Origin: Cylicocyclus nassatus
Taxonomy: Eukaryota > Nematoda > Chromadorea > Rhabditida > Strongylidae
Reading direction: 5' to 3'
Length of the DNA stretch: 64,000 nucleotides
Assembly: GCA_958299035.1 (NCBI GenBank)
Contig: CATQJL010000223.1
Location: forward strand, 2,040,359 to 2,104,358
This document shows positions 46,856 through 57,890 of the stretch, one piece after another. Position numbers and translations under genes: made by a program. The notes under the pieces are model-generated. The model did no database searches, had not been told where the DNA came from, and was given only the letters and a program-made list of their open reading frames with translations. Positions within the stretch are counted from its first letter, which is position 1. Each line of letters opens with the position of its first letter.

Positions 46856-47281
46856 AGCTTAGTTTTACCGCTAGGAAAGCACAGATGCGAGGCGCATAAA
46901 GGGGACGATTTTAACATCAAATGTAAGATTCTATCTTACGAAAGGGAGACCTTGGCTAGGAAAGCGATGGAAGCGTTCTGGATATCTGCGAATCCAGCAA
47001 TGAATAAAAAAAACGAGTGTCTGTCAATAACTGCTGAGTTCCTTCCTTTCATATCTCTGTGTCAGCTATAGATCACATTCAATGTGCATCTATAGAGTGA
47101 CTCATTCGTCCGCCACGACCATTCACTTCCGGTGCGGACTTCTCGCATTTCGGTGATCTTCCGGTACGTCATTCAGCTACAATTTCCACACTAGCAAGAC
47201 TGAGGAAAAGCCGAAAACTAGCTCGTTTGGAGGCGATCTTTGATGGCGTTGAGTCTTGGGTAACACTTTGAACCATTTTCA

Positions 47282-47319
47282 GGCCTCTGAGGAAGACGAA
47301 GGCGTCGAAACGTTGGGCC
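47282..47319 (+). ncRNA. Hammerhead-like core, right arm of the palindromic relic
   Basis: Best-formed copy: GGCCT, CTGAGGA, A, GACG-AAGG-CGTC (perfect 4 bp stem II with a tetraloop), GAAAC, GTT, GGGCC. Stem I (GGCCT/GGGCC) pairs with one G-U. One A lies between the box and stem II. Confidence 0.55.
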
Positions 47320-47705
47320 GTGAGATTGGAAATAAAGACCACTTACCAAACCTGTGTGGCACAGAAGTAATTTGAAGACACGAACGCCCAGGTTTCATGA
47401 AAACGGGACTTGGAAGTTATTGCTTATTTTATGTTTCTTTCTTTAAAGTGCACACACTCCACAGTGGAACAAGTCAGTATTATTAACTGATTTTTTTTTC
47501 ATGCACACTTTCTTTTGTGAACTGATGTAATTTATGAAGCTATTCAATAGGTATGTTTGCGAACTCTGTATTCACTTTTCAATCCAACTTCTATACCTTC
47601 GCAAGAAATCAACTGACGGTGGCGGGTCTACTTCTAGCTCGCAAATTTTCTGAGAAACAAAATAACAAATGTTGTTGTTTATTGTAGCAGATATGAAGTG
47701 TTTGG

Positions 47706-48205
47706 NNNNNNNNNNNNNNNNNNNNNNNNNNNNNNNNNNNNNNNNNNNNNNNNNNNNNNNNNNNNNNNNNNNNNNNNNNNNNNNNNNNNNNNNNNNNNNN
47801 NNNNNNNNNNNNNNNNNNNNNNNNNNNNNNNNNNNNNNNNNNNNNNNNNNNNNNNNNNNNNNNNNNNNNNNNNNNNNNNNNNNNNNNNNNNNNNNNNNNN
47901 NNNNNNNNNNNNNNNNNNNNNNNNNNNNNNNNNNNNNNNNNNNNNNNNNNNNNNNNNNNNNNNNNNNNNNNNNNNNNNNNNNNNNNNNNNNNNNNNNNNN
48001 NNNNNNNNNNNNNNNNNNNNNNNNNNNNNNNNNNNNNNNNNNNNNNNNNNNNNNNNNNNNNNNNNNNNNNNNNNNNNNNNNNNNNNNNNNNNNNNNNNNN
48101 NNNNNNNNNNNNNNNNNNNNNNNNNNNNNNNNNNNNNNNNNNNNNNNNNNNNNNNNNNNNNNNNNNNNNNNNNNNNNNNNNNNNNNNNNNNNNNNNNNNN
48201 NNNNN
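47706..48205. other. Assembly gap of exactly 500 N
   Basis: A run of 500 N, probably a default-size scaffold gap. Open frames across it are artefacts. Confidence 0.99.
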
Positions 48206-48230
48206 AAGCAGTGGTATCAACGCAGAGTAC
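48206..48230 (+). other. cDNA template-switch adaptor sequence at a contig edge
   Basis: The first 25 bases after the gap begin AAGCAGTGGTATCAACGC and match the widely used SMART cDNA amplification primer (from memory). It is synthetic sequence left in the assembly, not genome. Confidence 0.85.
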
Positions 48231-48443
48231 TAGTGTGAAGCAAAAAAGCACATCTAGAAAACCTGTAATCCACTCCAAAAGCTTTCCGAATCCCGCCCCT
48301 TCGTCCGGACCGCCCACGACGCAACTCGAAAAAAGCCCATTTTGGCCATTTTCAGGCGCACCAGAAATGGGTAAGGCATGCGAGAAAGCTTCGAAAAGGT
48401 GAAGAATAGGAAATCAAATTTTTTCCGGGACATTGCTTTCAAA

Positions 48444-48849
48444 GGCAGCGACTCGGCGGAATGACATACTTCGGTTTATTCCATTCTCGGTTCTTCTGGA
48501 TGAGCTAAGTCTTTAAAGCTGCAAAGCATAAACTGTGCTTTGCAGCTTCAAAAGGTATCCATAACCCGCTTTTCCAGACGTGAAAGGTGCTATTTGGGCG
48601 GACGGCGTATATATGCCCTCTAAAGCGCGATTGGCTCGTCTGTGGAGACACCGTAAACATCTCGGCGGCAATTGGATTATTGGCTCGACCAGCTACTTCG
48701 TGGCCCGCCCAAATAGCACTTTTCAGGTTTGGAAAAAACGGGTTATTGATAATCTGCCGAAGCTGCAAAGCACAGCCTTGGACTTAGCTCATCTAGGGGA
48801 GCCGAGAACGATAAATATCCCAAAGTTATCATTCTGCCGAGCCGCTGCC
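48444..48849. mobile_element. TTTAAA-flanked MITE, copy 4
   Basis: The left end GGCAGCGACTCGGCGGAATG and right end ATTCTGCCGAGCCGCTGCC are flanked by TTCAAA and TTTAAG. Inner arms hold AGCTGCAAAGCA and GTGCTATTTGGGCGG with their inverses. It lies between the N gap and the lipase gene. Confidence 0.75.
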
Positions 48850-49173
48850 TTTAAGATAATCTCGTGGATATTCAAATCAATCAAGTTTGCGCACACATTG
48901 ACTAATAACGTTGTAGGATGATTCTTCTTTAGCGAAAACAAATATGCATGTTTTGAAGCATTAACTATATTCATGGAGGCAAAAAAGTAAAAAAAAACAT
49001 AGATTGACTATATTGAAAGGGTTGGTGCTTCATCCATAGAACAACTCAGGCTGGAATGAGGGAAAAAAGAACTTGCTTTGAAATTTCAGATCCACAAAGG
49101 CGTATTATTTAATATCAAAACGTATTTTGAAAACTAGCCAAATTTGTTCAAACAGATGTTCATTCATTAAAAG

Positions 49174-49183
49174 TTTCAGGATG
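49174..49183 (+). promoter_or_regulatory. Probable spliced-leader trans-splice acceptor of the lipase gene
   Basis: TTTCAG ends at 49179 and the ATG begins at 49181. TTTCAG is the nematode 3' splice consensus. With no upstream coding exon in view, a trans-splice site leaving a one-base 5' UTR is the simplest reading. A cis-spliced upstream non-coding exon is the alternative. Confidence 0.55.
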
Positions 49184-52100
49184 TTTGGGTTAATTGCTAC
49201 GCTTTCGTTTGTTGTGGTCGGAGCTCAGTCCCAAGACTCCTTTTCCCATGACTTCGCTCTCAAGAGAATGCTCCCTCTGGCTGCTGCAGCTTATTCAGAC
49301 AATCCGGGTGAATGCGTCGGTCGCCTTGATGGAAATGTGAGGCATGATTTTTCTTATGACAAAATTAGGGGATAACGCAAGTATGCACATATTAGGCTGG
49401 CCGAAAGTTCTTCCCCCATTTTCAAAAATTCATAACTTCCGATTTTTTCAACCAATTTGGCTGCGTTTATTTTTGTATAAAAAAGTAACTCATGCTCTTC
49501 ATAATGACATTTTAGCTGCTTGCTAAAGATCATCTGTTGCATAGATAGGAGCGATAGAAATAAATTAGTCAAAACTTGAATTTTCTGTGTAGGCTCATAA
49601 AAAATCGGAAACTTGCAAGAAAGATCGGAGCAGTCAGTAGTGTAGGCCATTTTACCAGCTCTTTCTAATGGTGCAAAGTTTGCATTGATTGAGCGTCTCT
49701 ATGAAAAGTTATGATTTTCGAGCAAGCAATACAAAAGGGCGAATTTGATTATTTTGGCATTTTTCAGGGAAATCATAACTTTTGATAGAAACGCTCAATC
49801 AATGCAAACTTTGCACCATTAAAAAAAGCTGGTAAAAGAACCTGCAATACTGACTGCTCCAATTTTTCTTGCAAGTTTCCGATTTTCTATGACCCTACAC
49901 AGAAAATTCAAATTTTGACTGATTTTCCTCTATCGCTCCTATCTATGCAACAGATGACCATTAGCAAGCAACTAAAATGTCATTATGAAGAGCATGAGTT
50001 ACTCTTTCATACAAAAATAGATGCAGCCAAATTGGTTGAAAAAATCAGAAGTTATGAATTTTTGAAAGTGGGGGGAAAGAACTTTCGGTTCAACCTAATA
50101 TTTGCGTTTGTCACTTCAGATAGGAGTACTTTTCCTTTCGAAAAAAGTTGTGTATCTTTGACTTATCTTTGCCTTTCCTTGAAAGTAAGCATGTTTTTAG
50201 CTCTTAAAGATTGTCCCCATTTCATTTTAGAGACACAAGAAAATATGCGTAACGTATCCACAGCTGCGTAGACACATTTGGATATCATTCACATGAGTGC
50301 CATCAAAAATGGAACATGGCAGATGAGCGAAAGTGAAAATAACTCAAGAATGACTGCTAACATAGTCATGGCTAAACTAGGTTGTTCCCAAAGTTCTGCC
50401 TAATGTGCGGATTCTCCGATTTAAAATGCTATAACTTTTCCCAGTCAATATTTTTGATCAAATTAAATTTTGTTGGGTTAACCGAGTTTATGGCTATCAT
50501 AAATATAATTTGCTATGTGAAAAAGGCAATTGAGAAAGAAGAGAAAATTTGAAGGATTCCGCATGGTTTCCTCGAAAAGTCAATTTTGATGAGCTAATGT
50601 TACTGCCTGTAAGGATAGGCAGCATATTCGGTTGACATCATTGATAACCTACATTTGAGAAGTCTTTTTATGCCTAAAGAGAATCCATGTTGTCTTTGTT
50701 GCAGAGAAATTTTTTATGAGCAAATCAAAAAAGGCCATTATTTGAGCCCTCCTTCGCGCGAGCAAGTATGCCGGCTTCCGGATATCTGGCCTTTCCTTGT
50801 TGTCACGAACGAAAAAAGCTGATTGACTTATGGTCACTGCTTGCTCTCGCTTCACTTTAACATATGCGATATCGGATACATCAGCCTTTATACATAGGTT
50901 GTTGTCGCTTTAGAATAAGTGAGTTACCTTCGAATTTTGAAAATATTTGAAAAGTAAGACATTTTTATGTAGGCGTAGAAGTGTGCATATGCTAGCCCAC
51001 TGCACCCTAACTCAATGGAGAATTGATAATAATTTTGAACACTGCGGAAATCCATTTTATAGAAACTTTTTCTTGAGCATGACTGCATTTTGTCGACTCA
51101 ACTTCGAGGCTTGAGACTCCATCACTGAGAAGTTGTTTCATCGAGATTTAGAAAAGGAAAGAGCAGGAAAATTGCTTAGATGATGTTAATAATACTGCAA
51201 CAATTGCAAAACGCTAAGAGTATAGCTGCGTTGAAACAATGCAACTGAAAGTCGGACAGAACTTTCGGAACAACCTAATATAGCATGATTGTACGCATTT
51301 ATATAGACACTATTGTAAAATTTGAAGCATCTTCGAACTCTAACTTTTACAATGATAGTCCGCAGTTTTTACTCAAGCTGCTACGAGATGTAAATTCGCC
51401 ATGCATCTTAGGGATTCCTTGGGGATGAGGAATGTAGTTGCTAGTATGAAAAAAATAGAATTTTTTTCCTCAACAGATATGATTTGCAAGCAAATATTGT
51501 TCAGGTCGTGAAATTTTACAAAACGGATTGCAGCGGCCCCTTAGGCCGCTTCGCTATTGGAAAGGCCTACTGTTCGGCATATACGGCTCTGCTCAACAAA
51601 GAGAAAGCAATAGTGCTGAGTTTCAGGTTACCCTGACATTTTCATAACATGTTCAATAACAATCCTTAAACGAATAACAAATACAACTTTATAGACGTAG
51701 TTTTTTGTGTCTAACGTCTGTTAGGCGCTGACTAGGGCCCGGCGGAAATCTTGGAGGCAGGCTGGAAATTATATTTTGTTTTCACCAAGCAATTTGGATA
51801 CAAGATTTAAATAACCAGTTGCTTGTTTAGTGCAGTATGCGGGTTCACAAAAGTTTCTGATGTTGCTATCATGAACAATTCGCAGGCAAAAAATCTATCC
51901 TTGGACAGCAAAGATGATTTTCCTTGCTTTTTTAAGAGAAGAACTCGATCTATAATAGATACCACGTTCCGATCTACCTCTGTTTACAAGTGCGCCTCAA
52001 CAACGGAAATAAGCTAAAATTCGTTTCAGTTTTTGTATTCTGGAGAACATATATTTTGTGTATGCGCTATGTGTCGAGAGAGAATTTGTAAAATTAAAAT

Positions 52101-54412
52101 AGGAGAGGATAACTTTGTTCTCAAAAAGGGATGGTGCAGGGCACTAGTCTTGACATACCGCTTACTTGATTCGAAATACCTCTGATCTCTATCTCCTAAA
52201 CACATAACGACGATAGCATCTGACATCAAATCCATTTGAAAAATATGATTATTTTTTCATTTTTTACAGGGGAACAGATAGTAGATTGCAGCTTGTCAAG
52301 GAGTTTTTCCATCCCCTCTTAGATGTAAGTCAAGCGTATCACAAAATGCTTGTATGAGCGAAAAAAGTTTTTTTTAGAAGAAATGGTTTGGTGATTCGTC
52401 GGTGAACACCTACTTCCTTAATGCTTTCCACAGCCTGTTTACCACGAGAACAAATGATTTAGACAGAAGTATGTTTGAAGATGTTCGAGATCTGATTCGT
52501 ACACACTCGGGATATGACATTTGGGTACGCGCTTTAAGGAGAAAACTTTCCTTATTATGTGAGTTCAGATAACTGGGCACTCACTGGGAGGTGCATTGGC
52601 ATCTTTGGTGGCATCTTATTTGGTGGAGTCAGGAAATGCAGAAATGTCAAGAATAAAGTTAATGACGTTTGGCCAGCCCAGGACAGGCGACCAAAAATTT
52701 GCTGAAAGTGTCAATAAGATGGTATGACAACACGGTATACGATTACAAGCGAATTGTATGTCAAAAAATTTTGAAGCTTAAGCAGCATTTGTCCCCGCAC
52801 ATTATTCTATCCGCGGTCATTTGGAAATGAGGAGAAGGAAACAATTTTATAAGATTTAGCGCTTACGAACATTCTATTTAACACATGTAAAGAAAGAAGA
52901 GTAAGGAAGGGATTTGGGAAATAGCCTCACACGTTTTGAAATTCGAAAGTCTTTACAGTCTTTTTAATTTATTTCTTTTACTATGCAAAGCAAAAAAGCG
53001 AAACTATGCATGCTTAGACTTTCTTAGTATAGAGTCTTGAAACAAGCTCTAATTTGGGAGCTAATACTGTAACTGATTTTTACCCTTTGCAGAACTATGC
53101 ATTCCGCGTCATCCATGACAATGATTTGGTACCTCAAGTCCCACCCAAAAAGTTCGGATACACCCACCATAAAAAGGAGGTGAGCATTGTAACACATTCC
53201 ATTACGGTGCACTCTGTTTGTGAGAGTTTTCGGCCAATAATCTTGTTGGTGTCTGAAGACGAAACAAGTGGACTAAAAATGTCAAATTGAGTTACACAAA
53301 AAATTACTCGAGGAATTCTTGCGATTGGCGTGCCAATACGTACCAGATCAGCGACACAAATGAAGGTGCACAGTCGCAATTGCATTATTTTTTTCACCCG
53401 CCTGATAACACAATAAGCGATGCCTTAGTCACCAGTTTTGATCTTCAGCTCATCTTATCAAAAACACCAAGAGGGCTGAGAATAAACACAAAACAAATTA
53501 GCGATAAACTTGTTTTTTGCAGTTGTGTGTAGCGCATTAGTTGAGGGAGATACTAAGAGCAAAGGGATCCCCAACTCGTTGTTACTTATAGACATGTAAC
53601 TTTCAAAAAACTCTTTTGTTTTCAAGAAAGTTCCTTTTGTTTGACCACACGGTAAGCTGCAATTTTTCTTCGTTCGCATGTATAGTTTAGGAAAGCACAT
53701 CTGAATAAGGTGTGGTAATTTAGTTTGCTGCAAGACACGTAGAATATAAACGCGAAGAAAGTGTAGTGAATGTGCGATCGCAATCGAATCGTTCCTGGAG
53801 TGACCTATTATCTACTTCTGTATTGTTGGAACTTATATGGTGAAAGGAGACAAGGGATTTGACCACACAATCTAAAAATATTCTTACATCCCGCCACGCG
53901 CACCTTTAGAAGCAAATCTGCTTGCACGTGACAGGATATAAATGCAAATAAACAAATTTGCCTAAAAACAAAGCGCATTTGAAATGAAATAAATATGTTT
54001 GCTGTTAAAAAAGTTCCTTTTTTCGCTTAGGTTTGCCGCTCTTTGTTATGTTTTAGCCGCTCCTCGATAACTGAGCTATTAAATAGGAAGGTTTTCTAAA
54101 AAGCTGTTTTCACAGTGACTTCTACCACAACTACTGCTTACAAACTTATTCAGGTTTACTATGGGCAAACCATGGAAAACGGGATCTTCAAAGTGTGCAA
54201 TAAAGGTACAAAATTATGATTTTTGTTTATCGAAAACAACAACACATCTTCCGATTACAGATGAATGCGGCGGTCAATTTATGCCAGACGCTGAAATTTT
54301 CGGAGACCAGAGAGTCCATAGGTGCTATTATGGAAAGCTCCTCAGCGAATGGGCAAAGGACGGATGTGACGAGACTAAAACATATAAAAAAGATTGCGAT
54401 TTAAAACCGTAA
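49181..54412 (+). CDS. Secreted class 3 (fungal-type) lipase, eight exons
   Basis: Spliced model: exons 49181-49336, 51505-51626, 52270-52324, 52378-52524, 52569-52721, 53093-53179, 54154-54205, 54261-54412 (924 nt, 307 aa). Every intron has GT-AG ends and all phases agree. Residues 1-16 form a signal peptide (MFGLIATLSF then VVVGAQ), so the enzyme is probably secreted. Class 3 lipases hydrolyse triacylglycerol ester bonds. The nucleophile elbow GHSLGG puts the catalytic Ser at 165, HDNDLVP supplies Asp at 222, and VHRCYYG supplies His at 277, by analogy with fungal lipases. SFRGTDS (about 91-97) lies by the oxyanion hole, and TFGQPRTGD follows the elbow. Many Cys near the C terminus fit a disulphide-bonded extracellular protein. 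Length is usual for nematode family members. The start was chosen because ATG follows a TTTCAG acceptor by one base. Exon 2 is the least certain boundary. No AATAAA is obvious just after the stop. The splice model is inferred; the family call is firm. Confidence 0.9.
49392..50098. mobile_element. Mariner-type inverted-repeat MITE in lipase intron 1
   Basis: The element starts TTAGGCTGGCCGAAAGTTC and ends in the matching inverse (GAACTTTCGGTTCAACCTAA), with TA on both sides (49390-49391, 50099-50100). The two halves are long imperfect inverted copies of each other, so the whole unit folds back. It has no transposase frame and is therefore non-autonomous. TTAGG/CCTAA ends and TA duplications are typical of mariner elements. 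Confidence 0.8.
50377..51278. mobile_element. Second mariner-type MITE in lipase intron 1
   Basis: The left end reads CTAGGTTGTTCCCAAAGTTC. The right end is its inverse (GAACTTTCGGAACAACCTAA) followed by TA at 51279-51280. Inner sequence differs from the 49.4 kb element, although the terminal 20 bp are related, so the two may use the same transposase. No transposase frame is visible. The left TA is not clear, suggesting end decay. Confidence 0.65.
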
Positions 54413-55752
54413 TTGCAAGTGATACATACCTTTGAAAAGAATACACATCCTTGCATCTATTTGTTCTACACTCTTCAGCATTTTAATTAACTTTAGATAT
54501 ATCATCAGAAAACGAGACTGTAGCTCGGCCTCGTCCAACATTGAGAGGACAACAGCATAAAATAAGAATGACAACCAAATCGCTCTGCATCCCTGATAAC
54601 AAGCAAATAACCGAGGCAAGCTTGGTGTCCATTGTGCGTCAGGCATACACGTGCATTTCCAATTAAGTAGCCTCCTTTTGCTGCCAGTCTGCTTTCGCAT
54701 TTCCATCATGAAGTCTACTATCATTCGGGTAGATTTTCCGCTCGATATAGTGCTTGCACAGCAAGAGAAACGAGGTAGAATTTGCGCATGAACAAATAGC
54801 CAGCCAGTAATGCCGGCATTTAGCGGGCGCAAATGACCTGCGTCACAGGGATAGCTACTTGTTTAGGCGCAGGCTTTACTCAATTTACCTGCAGTGCAAG
54901 CACACTATGGCCCGTAGTAAAGCTCGGTCACGGGAGACGATCTCCCCTGAGGCCCTCATATAAGGCTTTGTTGGGTGAGATGAAGACTGCCCACTTTCCG
55001 TGGTGTAAATATGCAAGGTCACCCTACAGGTGAGCTTCAGACGAAGCCCGGGGGAGATCAGCTCCCGACCGGAGTCATCAGAGATGAACCGGGCGACGAC
55101 ATAAGGTAAATACTGTGCTAAAGAGGAAAGCACAGAGAAAATCCCGTAAGTTGCTCCCGAGTAACATAGGAAAAATCGCAGATGACGTTCTTTTGCGGTG
55201 CAAAACTCCCAAAATTGCACAGTTTCCGGCGCCTAAGTGAGTGAGGATCGATCAACAGCTGATTGCGCGACGAAATCGGAAAAAAGTTTTTTTTTTCATT
55301 TTCTTGCAATTGTTGCTTGTTTTTTTCAAAGAAGCGCTTCAAATAACAAGAATGTGAATTTACATTTCTATTTATTTTTGCTAAGTGTATTTTTTCCTCG
55401 TATGTATGCCAAATAGTGTGTATTTGTTTTATCTTGTTGTTTGCTAGGTGAAATCTCTGATAGCGGCTATCATCGATTTTTCGATAGCAGCCGCTATCAA
55501 AGGTCGCCGAGCCAAGCAGCAAAAATGGTGCCGCTAGCCGCACTGCCCCGCCGCTTGCACATTAGTCTTATCCATTTGAATAATAATGCACAAATGGCAG
55601 AAACGTTCCACCTTTGAAAACGCGAATGTCCAGTAAGTGATCTGCTCCAAATCAATCGCTCCCCTGGCAATGTGCCGAGGCGCGATGAGATCAGCTCCGA
55701 TCCGTTTTAAGAGAGATGCCCTGATGGGGGTTTACTACGGGCCTATATTAAA
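54413..55752. other. No supported gene
   Basis: The minus frame 54401-54832 (143 codons) overlaps the lipase 3' end and shows no domain. A GC-rich block at 54830-55110, with paired GGGAGACGATCTCCCC and GGGGGAGATCAGCTCCCG segments, resembles a retroelement untranslated region, but I cannot name it. Confidence 0.35.
55458..55497. repeat. 40 bp hairpin
   Basis: TGATAGCGGCTATCATCGA faces TCGATAGCAGCCGCTATCA with a short T loop; near-perfect stem. Role unknown. Confidence 0.5.
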
Positions 55753-56159
55753 GGCAGTGGCTCGGCAAACCTCGGTCTGTGGTTCTCTCGCTTACCTGGG
55801 GTGACTCGACGCGCTGAATCCGAAATTTACCCTGAAGAGCGCAAAAATGGCAAAAACCGGCATTTCTCAAGGCTCTTCATTTTGAATCTGGACGAGCGGA
55901 ACGCTCCTGCCACGGTTAAAGACGTCGAGTCGTTGAGCGACCCTCATGTTCATGGCATTGCGGCATGCCGCCTCTGACGATGTGAGAGATATCGCAATCG
56001 TCCGAACGCGTGTAAGAATGGCTTGCGTGCACGGGTTTAGGACCAATTTTTAGGCAGAGCTAGCATGCTGTGCGCTCGGACCTGCACCGTTCTCATGTTG
56101 AGGGTGCAAGCAACTTTTTATAAAAATTTCGAGATGTTTGGTTTTGCCGAGCCACTGCC
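55753..56159. mobile_element. TTTAAA-flanked MITE, copy 5
   Basis: The left end GGCAGTGGCTCGGCAAACCT and right end GGTTTTGCCGAGCCACTGCC are flanked by ATTAAA and TTTGAA. At 407 bp it is nearly the same length as copy 4, and the terminal 15 bp differ by two bases. Confidence 0.75.
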
Positions 56160-57464
56160 TTTGAACAGAAAATCTACTCGACTTACTTGTATACAGCACT
56201 CCCGCAATTGGAGTGTTAGATTCACATTCTTGGTACATACCCTTTGCTTCAACCAAATTTGCGGCTGGAAGGCGGGGCTTCGTGACCTAGTCAAAGCTGG
56301 GAAATGATCAGAGTGAGCGCGCGCGAGAGAGACGCAGACTGCGTCGAGGGCGCGGGCGTCCTTGATTAGGTCAGAAAGCCTCACCCTGCCTATCCAGTTG
56401 AATCAGAGGTTACTGTTATTGCTATATTGAACGCAGTGCGAAGTTTTTCAAAGATTCAGGATTTAAGAGTCCATACTACGATAATAACAGCAAAAAACTT
56501 TGTTATTGCTTTCAGCAAGCATAAAGAAAATGAGAAGAGAACAGGAACGTAAAACAGCGGCAAAGACATCGCGAGGACTGATCTGTCCGCATCATATGAG
56601 CATTCGACGTAATTTACTTGAACCTATTTTTGCCAAAGTCTCCACGCACAACTCAAGATACAACTAACGAACATGTGTTAACAGTGCAACAACTTAATGT
56701 CGGTAGACCGGTGACCGGCGGCTTCCCTTCCCCTCTTTTTACCTGACATATATATAATAAAGATTCTGTCGTAAATGTTATGTTCATATGAAGTAAGACA
56801 ATCAGGGTGAAGGACCTAAGTCAAGAGAGTGCATTTCTTGGACTTGACAATAGTCTAAAGCTGCAAAACCTCGGAAGTTTACTGATTTTTAACTATTTGT
56901 AAGACCACTTACCGTCCTAAACTGTGCGTGGAGACGATGTGTCTAGAAAACTGTTTAGTATGACATTTGCTTGATTATGAAAATTCCGATTGAAAAGAAT
57001 CCATGTGGAGTTTGTCAAAGTTAATTATAATGGCACAAGGAAAGTGAACGTATGAAAGTATCCTATTTCAAATGCTGTTACCAATCTTCAAACACTGTTG
57101 ACGCAAAGAAGATAATAAAGTTCACTGGATGAAGGAATTTTTCAAATTGCAGGAAAAAGAATCAAAGTTTGAGCTCTACAGTTAGAGTCAGTAAACCCTT
57201 ATAATGCTGCATCCATAAATACATTTGCGCCCAGAAAGTCATACTACTTCTGGGGTTCTTAACAAATTACAGCACAACTTTATTGTATAAAATGAAGAGA
57301 ATGTGGCCAAATGACACCAAGCCATTACACGATTCTATCATTCTCATGGTTGGACGGTGAATAAGGACACAACGCGAACTCTTGGGTCCAATCTGGCAAG
57401 TTTGGCAACGTCTCGCTGGAGGATCCTAACCTCGAGAGATCGGGCTCTGCCTCGCGTTTACCCG

Positions 57465-57890
57465 CTCCATTCGAACGAAACTGAGTAATGATCAGAACTG
57501 GCCAATCCAAACAATCTGCAATGCTAACTCTAAACATGTTTTCCGTATCTGCTAAACTCCTTTGTAGGCGAAGTTATGAGCAGTTTTGTTGTGAGAAAAT
57601 CGCACCAAAAATTGCGAGATTGAGCACATTACTGCCCCTTTAGCTCACCTTCAGTTATGAGCTATATGGAGTAGCTGCATGTTTTGCCCTAGCATTAAGG
57701 CGAACATGGTTCGTACCGCCAAATTGCACTTTGCACGCACAATTTCTTAGCGAAATAATGACCTTTACTGGTTTATAGCTTCTTCCACAAGAGTGCCTCC
57801 CTATAAGAAAACAATTCCAAAGTCAGCGCTTCATGCTGCATCTAACGATAAGCTCAGTCAGATTGGCTACTTAAGCTTCTGTCCAATTCT
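57465..57890. repeat. Diverged foldback copy of the same family
   Basis: GTTATGAGCAG and CTTTGTAGGCGAAG (about 57565) face AATTCCAAAGTCAGCGCTTC (about 57815) in inverse order. Pairing is loose. A related single-arm copy lies at 58290-58400 (GGATTTGAAATCAGCATC). Confidence 0.35.

Larger units (their letters stand above)
45291..47401. mobile_element. Palindromic Penelope-like relic: two 3' ends joined head to head
   Basis: Left arm (about 45291-46319) and right arm (about 46362-47401) are diverged inverted copies, each coding for the end of a Penelope-type protein with GIY-YIG, reading outward from a centre near 46340. No RT catalytic region remains. The family differs from the 18.3 kb element in sequence but shares the same architecture and the hammerhead-like core. 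Confidence 0.8.

Noticed and set aside
47609..48402. Several 190-234 codon frames across the N run
   Set aside because: They consist almost wholly of undefined bases; only the gap is real.
51823..52235. Extra lipase exons inside the intron between exons 2 and 3
   Set aside because: The frames show no lipase similarity, and the flanking exons join in phase without them.
54401..54832. 143-codon minus-strand frame
   Set aside because: It overlaps the end of the lipase gene antisense, has no recognised motif and no splice or start context.
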